A DNA stretch of 64,000 nucleotides from the NCBI GenBank assembly GCA_013397075.1, contig VWZS01003656.1, positions 312,872 to 376,871 of the forward strand, in the 5' to 3' direction. Every line of letters starts with the position of its first letter. Position 1 is the first letter of the stretch. Below, piece by piece: positions 1-11,515 of the stretch. The translations under genes and the position numbers were made by a program. Below the pieces are notes generated by a model. The model saw nothing but the letters and a program-made list of their open reading frames with translations. It did no database searches and had not been told where the DNA came from. The stretch is from Rhabdornis inornatus. Taxonomy: Eukaryota > Chordata > Aves > Passeriformes > Rhabdornithidae.

Positions 1-1342
1 TTCTCCTCCCCTGGCTGTTTTAGTTGGATACTGAGGGGTTTGTAAGATTTCCAAGGTTTCTTGTGGAAATTTTCAGACCTGAGAAAGGCATTTTCCCTTT
101 GAGGATTACACCATGCTGTAAATATCTGTTCTCTTTATTTTATATGCATTTTCCTGCTTTTGTTTGACTTTCTCATGGATTGCACTATATTTAATTCAGA
201 ACATATTCTATAGTGCTGTAATTGTCAGGCGTGTCAGCTGGTTATCTGGATGGCTTTTTGCTGTAACTTTTTTTCTTTCAAAATAAAAGGAAAGCAGTTG
301 CTGCTGCTTCTCAGGGATTGAATTATTGCATTTCTCTTGCATGCTGTGGCATCGTGTAACACCACAAGGGAGCCAGTGTCACTGGCTGCCTGATATAGTT
401 ATTCCTGCTGCATTGTGGAAACTGTTACTGCTTTAGGAAGAGATGGAGTTCCACATCCTTCTGCTGTGTAAGATGTTAGTTCTGTGTGTGAGTGGCTAAC
501 AGATGAACTCACCTGGGTTCAGTCTGTTCCATGTCCTCACCCAAAGATCTTTTGCAAACTTTTTCTGGTTGGTGTTATGCTCAGGAACAGCTCTGCTCTG
601 GCCAATTTTGAAGGGGTGGGAGCTAAACAGGCCTCCTGCTGTTTTGTGTCTGTGAGAGCGAACTGGTTTGTTGTTCCTGTGAGAGGGTGAAGCAGAGGAA
701 AAATAAAACAAAGCTCAAGAGAAATCTAGAGAAAGTTTTCTAACAGCTGTACACTGTGGAGAGATCTGCCCCAGCAGCAGAAGTTTCCTTCCCTGCCATG
801 TATCTGCTTCTGTCATTGATTTCTGCAGTTATGGTCCTGAGCTGAAGTAAATGAGGTCCTTCCACCTACGTCATGGATACTCCCCCGATTGACCTTAACA
901 TATATTCTAAGACCAAACAATTGGAGAAATTATCTTCTCTAGACCAGTATGTAGAAGGTGAATCTGTGGAGTTGGTCCCTTGTGTTCTCCACTCTCTTGC
1001 TTGTTTTCACCTGCTGACATTTAAATGTTGGTGTGTTACCTAGCAGCATGAGATCCATTTTCTGGAAATGGTGGCCAAACATCTTCCTTAACTGAAAGAT
1101 CCCTTTGGATTCCCTGGTTAACCAGGATTTGGAATATGCTATAGATGGACAAGCCCACAAATGAGAGGATAATCCTATCTGAAAACCATCAATAATGCTT
1201 CTTCCATTTACTTCTGTCCTGCTGGGTTTAGATGAGTGTAGTTCCTCTGAATTCAGTCTCTGACTCCTGCTCTGCAGCATAAGGCTCAGAGCCTTTCATG
1301 GCTCTTGATTAAATCTCACACCATCTACCTCAGATCTGTCTC

Positions 1343-1432
1343 ACATTTTGCAGGTGCAAAACCAGAGACAGGACCAGAGAGGTTTATCCACTGGAAAACT
1401 CTGGCAGATGACAGAATTCAAACCCATCCTGG
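1343..1432 (+). repeat. MIR/CORE-SINE-like relic
   Basis: The stretch follows the order of landmarks of a MIR core: CACATTTTGCAGGTG, then CCAGAGAGGTTTATCCACTGG, then CAGAATTCAAACCC. In the family consensus, as I recall it, these correspond to 'cattttacagatg', 'cagagaggttaag' and 'gggattcaaaccc'. The copy is heavily diverged, as expected for an element that predates birds. I identified it by eye, and an L2- or other CORE-SINE-related element is possible. Confidence 0.5.
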
Positions 1433-4047
1433 CCATTCCCTTTCCTGCAGATCACATGGTTTATAATTCAAAATATAGCTGATGATGCTAAAACCATCAA
1501 TCCCGTCAGCAAGCATCACAGCTGGTTTCCAACTTTGAAACGAAAGGAAATTGCTGTAGCTCCTCAGAGGTTTAATTAATAGCTGCTATTCTGGTATCTT
1601 ACCTCTCCTTCTCATCTAAACTTGTGTTATCTGCATTAGAGACTTTCAGTCTTTTCTGATTTGCAGACGCCCTTAACCCCTCTTGCTGAGGAGTGAGTTC
1701 CATCATCACTTGTTTCAGATCCCTGGCAGTATCTTTGCTTTTCTTCCAGTTTCTTTGGCAGGCTCTCTCAGAAGTGTGCATACAACCCCATACATGCACA
1801 GATGCCTCCTCTCCTCTTCCTTGTCTTGCTGTAGCCCTTCTTTCCTGCTTGGGACTCTGAGATCAGATCAGCTTTGTGGGAAGGGATGTGCTTGATGCCT
1901 GACTCTCCTCATATACTTTAACTTTCAGGTCCATCAGTGTCTAAAGTAAAGTTATTTTCAGCTCACCTAATTTTTAATGAAAAATGCATTTTCTGATGAG
2001 CACTTGGAAAAAGAAAAGCTGATGTGCCCCTTGGCATTCAGTGTAGGAAGAACTGCAGTCTTGGGACCAGTTGAGTGGCCAAGAGTAAGGTGGTAAGCTG
2101 GGGTTTCTAGGGGCACCTTGCAAAAACTCTGCTGCTCTTGGTCATGGTTTGATTTTTAAGTACTCTTTCTCTGGGGCACAACTAAATTATACCCTGGAAA
2201 GGGAGAGAGGCCTCATCTCTCTGTAGAAGGTCAGAATCCTTCAGCATTTTGCATTTGATGTCGTTTTGCTTGCTAAAGTAAGTGGCTTGCATAAAAGTCA
2301 TCCTCAGGATCTTTGTGTTATAAATAAATCTCCCCATGACTGCAGTGCTGACCTCCTGCAGAGCTTTGATTTTTATCTGTGCACATGGCAAACCTGCATC
2401 CACTTGAAAAGGAACCAGAAAGATTTCCACACTAGGAGGTTATGTGGATGTCCTCGTTTGCTCATTTTAACAGGAGAACTTAATTCTTCTAACCAGAGGA
2501 ATTAAAACTGCTGCAAGGAAGGAAGGGGAGGTGCCAACAGCCCAGCAGGAACCCATCTATAGTCTGTGGTATAAGGCATAAGTGGAGGTCAGGTGACTGT
2601 CTCAGTGGATTAATTTTAGGGAGTTGGATTTGGACACAAACTTCCAAAACCTCAAAACCAAACCAGGAACAAAGTTCCCGCTGGCCAATGCCACAGGGTC
2701 AAGCCACGGAACAGTTTATATGTTCATGTCCCCTGCACTGGTTGGTTTGTAGCAGAGTAAAAGCCTCTCCTTCAAAAGAGAAGTTGCCTCTTTGTCTTGG
2801 GTGCTGTAAGTCCTTATGTCTGTAGCAGAAAGAAATACTGTTTCATGAAAATTTAACCAAGATAGGTAAAATGTAGTAAGTAAATTATTAGGAAGCTGTT
2901 TAGCTTCTCATCCTGAGAGATACTACTTGTAGCATCTCAAAGGACATTTGTTTTTCTTTATAAAGATTTTTAACCAGGTACTACCATTGCAAGGCAGACA
3001 GGGGCGGAATCTTGTTTTCACAGCAGAGCTGAAGTGAAATGACCAGAGATGCTGTTACCTGGCAAACCCGAATGGTTCTTGTGTGCAGGAGTGGCTCTTT
3101 CTTCATGGCATGTTTGCATTTTAAGTAAAGGTGGCCTGAAGCAGAAGACATGAGAAGGAAGATGCCTGGGGAAGTAGTTGAGTTGATACTCTGAAATCTT
3201 CCTATTTCATTCTTGCAAGTCAAGTGATTTCATGGTTATGTACGAATAGAAAGGAGTGGAGCAGGCCAGTGCTATTGAGTCTGCTCTCTTTTTAATGAGC
3301 AGCAACTCACATGAGTAATTCCCTTAATTTTTAATGTGATTAATTGATGATAATTTGCTGACTGTTGCAAGAAAGTCATAATCTGGACCACAAAGTTTTA
3401 TAGCAGGTCTTCTAAAGGAGTTTTGGGCAGAAGCAAGAAGGAGGGTGCTTGGAACAGAAGGCAGGGCTGTGCAGGACTTCAGTAGGAAAGATGTCAGCAA
3501 ATCCAGAGCAGTTTGGAGAGACAAAGACTGGAGAGGCAGTTTTGGTGGTGAGTTATTTGTGGACATGCATCTGTTGTGCCAGAAGTGAGAGTGGGATGTG
3601 TTTGTTCAGCCTGACTCCAGACATGCTGCCTGAATGGATGGAAAGCTCACTTCCCGGTTTCCATATACCCTTCCTGTTTCCAAACGGATCCTCCACCCTG
3701 TGATACAGGGACATGGTAACAGGTTTCCTTCTGCTCACTACACCAGTCATGCAATTGGAGGCTCTTCCTCATTGTAAGCAGATGAACCGAGCTCCTCTAG
3801 TTTTGCCAAAATGCACTGCCCAGCTGTGTTTTCCTGTCTGCCCGAAGCCAACTACATCCCTAGTTCAATTCTTTGGGATTCTGCATCCAAACTTCCCTTC
3901 TTTGCCTTTGTACTAGGATGATTTTACTCCAGGTGACAGAATTGCTTTCTGATTTAGCAAATTTTGTCTCTAAGTTAACTGTCACATATCAAAGATATGA
4001 GCAACAACTTGTGAAGACTGCCCATGTCTGAGCAGAATAACCTGGGG

Positions 4048-4090
4048 CATTAAGTGAAAGGTTTTTTTCATCAATCATATGTGTATTTGC
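4048..4090 (+). repeat. 43-bp dispersed repeat, copy A
   Basis: This copy matches 6012-6054 at 36 of 43 positions without gaps, by hand alignment. It begins CATTAAGTGAAAGG and includes CATATGTGTA. The flanks do not align, so this is either a short local duplication or a conserved piece of an old unrecognised repeat. Confidence 0.5.
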
Positions 4091-6011
4091 AGTTATAAAA
4101 AGAATAACTTCCTTTAATGGAAAAACATTTGTTACAGACAAAAGGGTTTTCAACTTTCAGATGCTCTGCAGACATCTAATTAAGAGAACTGAAAATCTGT
4201 TTATTGGTCTTTGTCTGTTAATCATGTGAAGAAAGGGCTTTGCCTACCAGGAGGAGTTTTGGTAGTTCAACCCCTAACTTTCATCATTCCCTGCTACTCC
4301 CTTTGTCTCCTCTTACCAGAGATGGGCTGAATGGGGATGTTAGGCTTTGGCTCGGGACACCCCATCATCTTTGGAATATTTTGGATGTTTCATTCAGATC
4401 CATTGATGTTTTTTTCTCCTGTATACATCTCTTCCTCATCTTCCACTTTGCATCCTTCTCTGTGGGTGGGAGGATACAGAATCCTGCTTTTCTAGGACTT
4501 CAGCTCCAACTTGCACAGGCTTTGCTGCACTCGGTTCTGCCATTCAAAGTGCTGAGGAAGGCTCCCTGCTTCTCCTGCACTTTATTTGACTTTAACATCC
4601 TGAAGGATACATGGCTTCCGGAGTGCTCCTGCCTCCCCCAGCTCCCTGCCATCCAGACCTTCCCAGTGGAGGCAAGAGCTGGGGTGGAAAGTGTGGTCTA
4701 GGAAAGTTTAGCCAAATTCTTCCAGCTTCAGTTTATTGTATCTATTTTGCTGATATCCACCCTTTAGACAAATAGCACTAAGTTATACAAGTTGTGGTTC
4801 TCTTGATGTGGTTAAAAAGGCTTGTATTAGCCAAGCTAATCTAACTCCAAGAACAACCCGGGGAATTTGACTGTATCAGTTCCAGCTTCCATCAGTCACC
4901 GTGTAGTAAAGTGAGAATTGCCTTCCTGGCTAAAAGTGTAGCAACAGTGAAATTTCAAGTCAGTAGGCGGGGATTCTCTCCCCCTCTTCCTTGAAGGAAG
5001 CTCCTGCCCATGCCTGACCTCAGACACCCAGAGCTCTACCTACAAGAAAACAAAATTTCCCATTTTCAATAAAAAACTTGTCTCTGTAGGCAGAAAAGCA
5101 AGTTAGCTAACAATCTGCAAAGCTATGGTCTATTTATTTACCAGGCTGACTCCCTGATGGGGAAACATGTGGAATCTTTTAAGTTCTTCTCCTGCACAGA
5201 TGTTCCTTCTACTCCCGAGTTTCCTCTTGATCTTTGGTTTGCTGTTCCCATATGGTGAACACGCTGGAGATGATGCGTGCGGTGGAAGACGAGAAGGATT
5301 CTGCATGCTTAAAACAAAACCAGTAAAAAATTAAAAAAAAAAATTCTGACTTTTTTTCCCCAAGTTAGCAGAAAAATATTTTTGAAAGGAAATCTGTAGA
5401 GTTAGCAAAACCGCTCTTAACTTGCACAGGCTCCCTCTTGGACTCTTAGCACTGATGAGATTAAATGCTGATTGACAAGTATCCCCTCCCTTTCCCCAGC
5501 TCTTGCTGCCACTTTGCATATTTGTATTGAGTTGTAGATCCAGTTGAGGTGAGGAGATAGGGGTTCTGCAAGGGCAAGTAACACAACTGTTTGCTTTTCC
5601 TTCCTTGCCTTCCTCAGAGATCACAGGAGCTGTGGACTGTGAGTTGAAAGATATCTCTCCTGGTCTGTTGGAAAGGAGCCCTGGGGCTGGCAGGAGCACT
5701 GGAGTTCCTCCTGCCCGAGAGAGCCAGGGCTTATGAGTCGGGAGGGGACTGAGCATCATACCGACATCACACATAGGAAATGCGGGGAGAAATGAAACAG
5801 AATGTGGAGATTTGGGTCTCTGTCTTGGCAGCACCACATGCTGAATGAGAGCAAAAGGTAGCAGAGGGTGAATGGGAGAGATGAGAGGCTCTGGCAGCTT
5901 TCAGGGCTGGATTTGGTCTTTTTTGGGCAAGTCCATGAAGGTGTCACTAGAGCAGATGCATCTTTCTGTCTGAGGCCTTTCAGCTGGTCTTCAGCCTCAA
6001 TGGCACTTGTC

Positions 6012-6054
6012 CATTAGGTGAAAGGTTTCTATCATCAAACATATGTGTAGATGT
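6012..6054 (+). repeat. 43-bp dispersed repeat, copy B
   Basis: This is the second copy of the 43-bp sequence at 4048-4090, beginning CATTAGGTGAAAGG and including CATATGTGTA, in the same orientation about 2 kb downstream. The family is not recognised. Confidence 0.5.
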
Positions 6055-6791
6055 CACCATACAAGGATATATCATAGGGCTCCTTTAGGAATGTCCGATG
6101 AGCATGCAGTTTTCCTAGGCTAGGAAACCATGTGCTAGAGGGTACTGGGCTGAGAGCACACCCACCTTGAGTTGTGCTTTCAGGCCATTTGTGGGGCTGG
6201 TGTTCTGTGGGAAGCTTTGCTCTCCGAGGCTTCCTTGCCTGCTGTCTTCCATGTAGGGACTGCAGTGGAAGATATTCCCCAAAACCCCATCTCTGTCTCC
6301 CTGGAAGAACAGGAGCTCTTTCTTAGTGGACCAGGGCAGTGGGTCTTTCTGGCTCTGCCATAAAAGCAAAGTAGGTGTTTTATTATATATGCTTTTATCT
6401 GGTTGCTTGAACAGCATTTTTAGCCAGGAGGGTGGTCTGTCAGATGGACAGGTACAACCCGTTGCTCCACCAGTACAGGCAGGCTGTGTATTAGAGATAA
6501 GGCGTGTGTTTTGTAGCAAAAACTGGGAGCCTGATTTTAGAATGACAGCAAGGCCAGGCTCAGCTGTCTGCCTGGGCCCTGTCCCAGCTCCTTTGTGCTG
6601 CCAGAAACTTGCCCTCCCTTTCTTGGAGTGAACTGTATCATACCTTTTTAAGTACAGGCTCCCCTCCAACAAGACTAAGCAATTCCTGCAGTTGCTTTTG
6701 TCTTAAACCGCACACAAACCAAGAGATCCCTTGGTCCCTATGCAGATGGTCCATGTTTCCCCCTAAGATGTTTGTTGTGCTTCCTTTGCAG

Positions 6792-6867
6792 ATGCAGCTT
6801 CTGGACAAGTTCCCTATTGAAGGAGGCCAGAAAGATCCCAAGCAAAGAATCATTCCTTTTCTACCAG
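6792..6867 (+). CDS. SH3PXD2A: SH3PXD2A (TKS5) PX-domain exon, probably coding exon 3
   Basis: TKS5 is the SRC substrate and scaffold that organises podosomes and invadopodia; its PX domain binds membrane phosphoinositides. This 76-bp exon encodes 25 codons plus one base, starting MQLLDKFPIEGGQ and ending KQRIIPFLPG, where the last glycine is completed by the next exon. The arginine of KQRIIP aligns with the p47phox PX arginine (in NRIIP) known to contact phosphoinositide. LLDKFPIEGG matches TKS5; as I recall, TKS4 has MLDKFPMEGG. The acceptor is CTTCCTTTGCAG and the donor CCAG|GTAATA. The first codon is ATG, but it is internal by homology (about residue 52 of human TKS5) and not a translation start. 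The 76 bp end in phase 1, which fits the next exon exactly. Confidence 0.96.
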
Positions 6868-9800
6868 GTAATACTGTGAGGAAAGTCCTAAATAAGATGA
6901 CTGAGAGCAGCTGGAGACTGCAGCTCTCTGGCTGCTGTCTTCAGGACTTTTTGTGACTATTCTTATAAATGCCTTTTCCCTGGGGAGCTCATACACCCAA
7001 CCTTGTGATAACAGACCTGCACCTCCACCTAAAATAGCTGGCATGGTGTTTAGGGCTCTCAGGGGATCTTGCATCAGCTGTTCAGATTCAGGTTGGCTCA
7101 TGCCCTGTTACACAAAGGGATTTGATGTGTCTTTGGAGTGCAACCAGGCAGCCTGAGCTCCAGCCACCATTTGGGATACCACTGGGGACCAGAGTCAGTC
7201 TTTGTCATTTCTGGATACTGTGGCTCTGCAAACACTGTTACTGTACAATAAGGAATTAATAACTGGAGTTGCCCCTGTGGTAGAAAGGAAACTGAAGGAA
7301 GGTTAAATGCAAACAGAGATTTCTGCAGTGCTGGCTAAGAAGATATTTTCTTTTTTTTAGCCTGAGCCACTGTCCCTCTCACACCTTTCGTAAGGGGCAC
7401 GAACATGATGGATATCCTGTCGTCAGGGTAACAGCACACACTTCCACATAGCTTCTTCCAGCAGCAGCTGCAGGGGTGGCATGGGGGAGATGAGCCAGAC
7501 CACAGTGTGCTCTTGGAAGTGCAGGCTCTGGCCAGCTCCCTATTGTCTGACTGCACGATTCTGGCTGTTGGCTTTAAGTTTGGCTTGCTGCACTGCCTGC
7601 CGGGATAAATGGAGTATTTTCAGCCTGTTAAAAGGTCTGTTCTCTCTCTCGCTATGAAAAGGAGATCCCAGCTCTTCCCATAAGGTCTGTGAAGAGAAGC
7701 TGGGACGGGAGGGCTTCGTCCTCTCCAGGAGCATGCTGTGGTCCCTAACGCTATTTGCAAGCAAAGCAGCTGCTCCAGATGTGTGGTGAGCACAGCTCCA
7801 AGGTTACTGGGGAGTAGGAACTTAAAAACCAGCAGCACAAATACATGACACAAGCATCAGAGCCACAGCAGAGCAGCACAGCTGCCTGGCAGTGTCTTGG
7901 CAGCCTCCATGGACCTTGTGGAAGGCAGTCCCAGACTCGGGGTTTGCTCTCTGCAGTGTTCTGTGCTCCATCCAGACTCTGTAGCCAGAGGAAGGTGGTG
8001 TTGCCATCCATTTCCTATCTGGGATGAGAAGTCTAAGAGTGGACTCTCTTTTTAGCTGTACCACCAACAAACTCATAGCCAAATCACTTTATGAAACCTC
8101 TTTATGACAAGAATGGATACTGCTGGCCTGCTTTTCTTACTGGAAAGCATTTTGAGGTCCTTGAAAGCACTGTACCTGTCTGCAGGTAGCATTTGTTCCT
8201 CCTGTATTGACTGTCACTGACACATCTGTTTTATTTTCTCCTAGAAAAATATCGGCTGACTGCAGGTGGCTGCTCCTCAGCCTTTGTGCAGATCTTAGTG
8301 ATTGGGTGTCCTGGTATACGGATGTGTGATATTTGCAGAGAGTGAGATAAACCCCATATGCCCATTACAACACTTCCTACCCTTCCCACCCTCCAGGAAC
8401 ATGAGGGAGATGGTAGTGCCACATGTCCTGGAGGGGAAGAGTTATATCTGGAAAACATTTGGGTTGACTTAGTGTCCCAAAGAGAGAAGCTGCCAGAACA
8501 GAATAGACCTCAGCTGTATTTAATTTAAAATCTCTGTGATATATGTTCTACTTTTGATATTGAATCTCTGCCTCTTTCTTGTTGAACTGCTGAACAGCCC
8601 TTGTTGCTTTACCCAGGAACAAGGTGACTCAGCTAAATGTCAAACAATGTCAAACTCTGTTAAATAAACTAGCTGCCAAAATTAGAATACGCATGGCATT
8701 TCTGCAGCTGGAGCAGTGGAATATGGAAATGAATATCTAGCTATAAACTCCCTTAATTAAAAAATGGCAAGGCAGATGTTTGTACTTAAATCCTACTTTA
8801 TGAAGATGTTGTGGTCCTGCTTGTTTATTGTGGGCCTGATTCAGCCAAGCTGGAGTGGCTCTACATGCTCATGCTGTGTTCTGAGTGCCCGGGGTTTGCT
8901 GTGCCACTTGTAGGGTAGGACGAATCCTCCCATCAGCTCTGGCTTAGGAAGTTGGCATATTCCATCATGCAACTCCTGTTTGTTGGTGCTCTCCTGAAAT
9001 AATAATTAGTGCTTGGCTGTGTTGGAAACCTTTTACCTGTGAAACCAAGGAGAATGTAATGGGGTTCAGAGCCTTGCCCCACAAGGAGGGACCATACTGG
9101 CTTCAGCAGCAGGAAAGTGCAGTTCTTCTTTCCTCCAGACACCTTTATCTTATTTTCATCAATTTCTTTCTTCAAATATATTTATCCTCACTTCTCCCTT
9201 ACACAAATAAAGACCCTACAGCTTTCAGTGCCATGAAGAGGTGCAAGGAAGTTATAAACAATGCCAGGTAGTCCTGTAGAAAATGTCCCGTGGATAATGT
9301 TGTAGTTTTGTTTTACTTTTTGAGAGTGACTTCCTTGCCTTCAATTTTTTTGTGATTTTTTTTTTAACCATACTGAGAGGGCAAAAGTGATATTTTCATC
9401 TCCTTTCCTCATTTTATCTTCTTCCTGTGAGTTTTTTCCATTCTTCTCTCTGATTTCCCTTTTTAGTGTTTTTTAATGAAAATCCTGCATCAGGAGGGGT
9501 TGTGCAGAAGAAAACTGATCAGAAACTCTGTGGATTGGCCAGAGAGCATTTTTGTAGCTGGTGGTTTGAATTTTTTTTTCTTTGGAGGGAGACTGTGGAA
9601 GAGTGAGAATAAAATTTGCTGCAGAGCCCCTCTCTAGAGAGGATTGTTGCTCTAAGAAGACACAGATAGAAAGTGCTGTTTGAATGTACCAGGGTGGCTT
9701 TTGGTAGGGCCCATTTGCAATACACTGATTTCTCCATCATCTCTCCTGCTGCATATCTGAAGAATGATCTTTGGAGTGTGGATGAGTATTTTTGCTCCCT

Positions 9801-11084
9801 CCATGTCAGGTACTTTTACATCTGTGTCACCAGAGAAAAGGGATTATGGATTTGGGCTCCCTTTTTCGGGGATCTTGAGGTAATTAATGAAGGAATTTCA
9901 GCTGGAAGGAGAAGATTCATCTGCTGAGCTTCTGGAGACCACAGTGGCAAATGAAATGGCAGAGACAGGGCAATGCAACTCTGGGATTAACAGTTTTGCA
10001 GTGGTCGACCCAAGACTCCAGGGCTTGCATTGTTTTTCATTTCTCTTGGCACTAAGTGGGAGAGCCATCTGGAGACAAAGCTGGAGGGATGTCAGCTCTT
10101 CTTGCTCCACTGTGTCTTCCAAAGTGCAGCCCTGGGGAAAACATGCTGCATGGCATGAAATCAGTGTGTCATGCTGCTGGGCTGCATATCCGTGCCTTGG
10201 AGAGAGACTTGGGCTTGCCATGGCATGGGGGGCTGGCCATTGATGATGGCAGCCCCTTGCACTCCCCACACAGATTCCAGCTTGATCCCTGCCAGACTTC
10301 AAACCACTTTTGATCCCCACTGAAGAAACAGGAGGTTTTTGCATAGGATGTGCCAGAAGGGGAGGATCTTCAGCGGGTGTCTTCTCTGCAACTTCTATGC
10401 TGCCTGGAGAGGGAGACATCCTGTTCGAGGAGACTGCTTTGTGTGCCTGGTTTTCCTAGCTCTTGGGAAGCTGAGTCCTATCCCAGGGGAGCAGGATGAT
10501 CAGGGCAGGCTGCCCTACCAGCTTGGTCAGGCAGCTGGAGGAACAACACCCCACCCCAGCTCCAGTCCCCCTCTCCAGTGCTTGGAGCCTCTACCAGAGA
10601 GGCACCTTCTCTCTTCCTTTTTTTCCCAGTCAGGTTTTCCTCCTGCCTTGACTAGGGCGAGGAAGGAGGAAATTATCTGTTTTGGGGTGCATGCTGCCAG
10701 TGTAGCTTGGTGGCTGTGTCCCAGGGCACTGGGAGGGGTACCAGCATGGGGGATGAGATGTCACCCAAATGCTGTCACCTGGCTGTGCCCCGCTGACCTG
10801 CTTTGCCCCTGAGCAGAGAAATGCTGTGACACCTCAGAGCCGTCTCTGGGTCTTTCTCCTTCATGGGTAGGGGAGCACACTGTGACTGCTGAGGCGTTTT
10901 AAGGACAGGCAGCAAACTCAAGGCACCAGAGTTCCCTGCTGGTGTTGGAGTTAGTAAGTCAGGAGTCTCTCTGAATTTTTCAGAGAGAAATCAGAGTGCA
11001 GGGATTGAATTAAAACCTTTAGATGGATTGAAGTATGTTAAGCCACTTACACATAAAATAGAGGTGTAAGTTTAAGTTTTAGAA

Positions 11085-11108
11085 TAAGCAAGCAAGTAAG
11101 TAAGTAAA
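11085..11108 (+). repeat. AAGC/AAGT tetranucleotide microsatellite
   Basis: A short tandem run of AAGC followed by AAGT units (AAGCAAGCAAGTAAGTAAGT). It lies about 100 bp upstream of the CpG-rich island. Confidence 0.8.
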
Positions 11109-11205
11109 ATGAGTTTTAAGTGTTTTTAGTGAGTAAAAGGTCTCAGATGCCAGAGTAGAAGTGTGAGTTCTAGTGAAGGTTGAAAAACAGTCCTGGATAC
11201 TAGTG

Positions 11206-11515
11206 TTTCCGTGGAGGCTCCAGGTGTCTCGCAGCCCAGGCTGTGCTGGAGGCTGTTCCTGCAGCCAAGGGGAGCGAGGCAGAGCCAGGTGTGAGTCAGG
11301 AGGGCTGCGGAAGGGAGAGGTTGGCTCGGAAGGCTCGGGCGCTGTCCCAGCACCGCCCAGATAGCCGGAGGTGCCGCGGAGCCTCCCCGGTTTGCACAAT
11401 GCAGGAGGATGGGGAAGAGCCTCTCGCCAATGCCGGCCGGGACCTTCCTCACCTCCGCTCCTGCCGCTCCCGGGCTGCAGTGGGGAAGGAGATCTGCCGA
11501 TGAACTGCATCCCAG
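11206..11515. promoter_or_regulatory. CpG-rich island, candidate internal promoter or alternative first exon
   Basis: By hand count there are about 19 CpG dinucleotides in some 300 bp of G+C-rich sequence, while the surrounding tens of kilobases are strongly CpG-depleted. GC-box-like runs and CCGCGG and CCCGGG sites are visible. On the + strand, donor-like sites sit at 11290/11291 (GTGAGT) and 11515/11516 (CCCAG|GTGCTA), so a noncoding first exon could splice to a downstream SH3PXD2A exon. A 34-codon open frame from ATG 11399 closes at 11503 and would be at most an upstream ORF. An antisense transcript start is equally possible. A transcript starting here would lack the first part of the PX domain. 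Promoter activity is inferred from composition only. Confidence 0.4.

Larger units (their letters stand above)
1..6791 (+). other. SH3PXD2A: 3' part of an upstream SH3PXD2A intron
   Basis: This is noncoding sequence leading to the first exon in the window. It ends in a good acceptor: a T-rich tract and TTTGCAG at 6785-6791. I looked for the preceding PX exon, which should encode a segment like YRRYSKFFDLQ, and did not find it, so it should lie upstream. The stretch holds one MIR-like relic (1343-1432), a 43-bp sequence present twice (4048-4090 and 6012-6054) and a short A-rich run near 5330-5343. The open frames in it, including antisense frames of 168 and 185 codons, overlap one another and show no domain. 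Confidence 0.75.

Noticed and set aside
1475..1535. Possible C/D snoRNA (TGATGATG followed by CATCAC)
   Set aside because: No terminal stem and no properly placed D box.
5331..5837. Antisense 168-codon open frame
   Set aside because: No domain, ends in a lysine/phenylalanine-rich stretch read from poly-A, and is overlapped by other equally open frames. It lies in the intron of a + strand gene.
6115..6672. Antisense 185-codon open frame
   Set aside because: No recognisable family, and three overlapping frames on the + strand are similarly open. Low-complexity intronic sequence explains it.
6792..6794. ATG at the first codon of the first exon as a translation start
   Set aside because: The acceptor precedes it directly and the PX domain in the family begins about 50 residues earlier, so it is an internal methionine.
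11079..11510. Antisense 143-codon proline- and serine-rich frame over the CpG island
   Set aside because: CpG- and G+C-rich DNA has few stop codons in all frames; three further frames (two +, one -) are open over the same bases.
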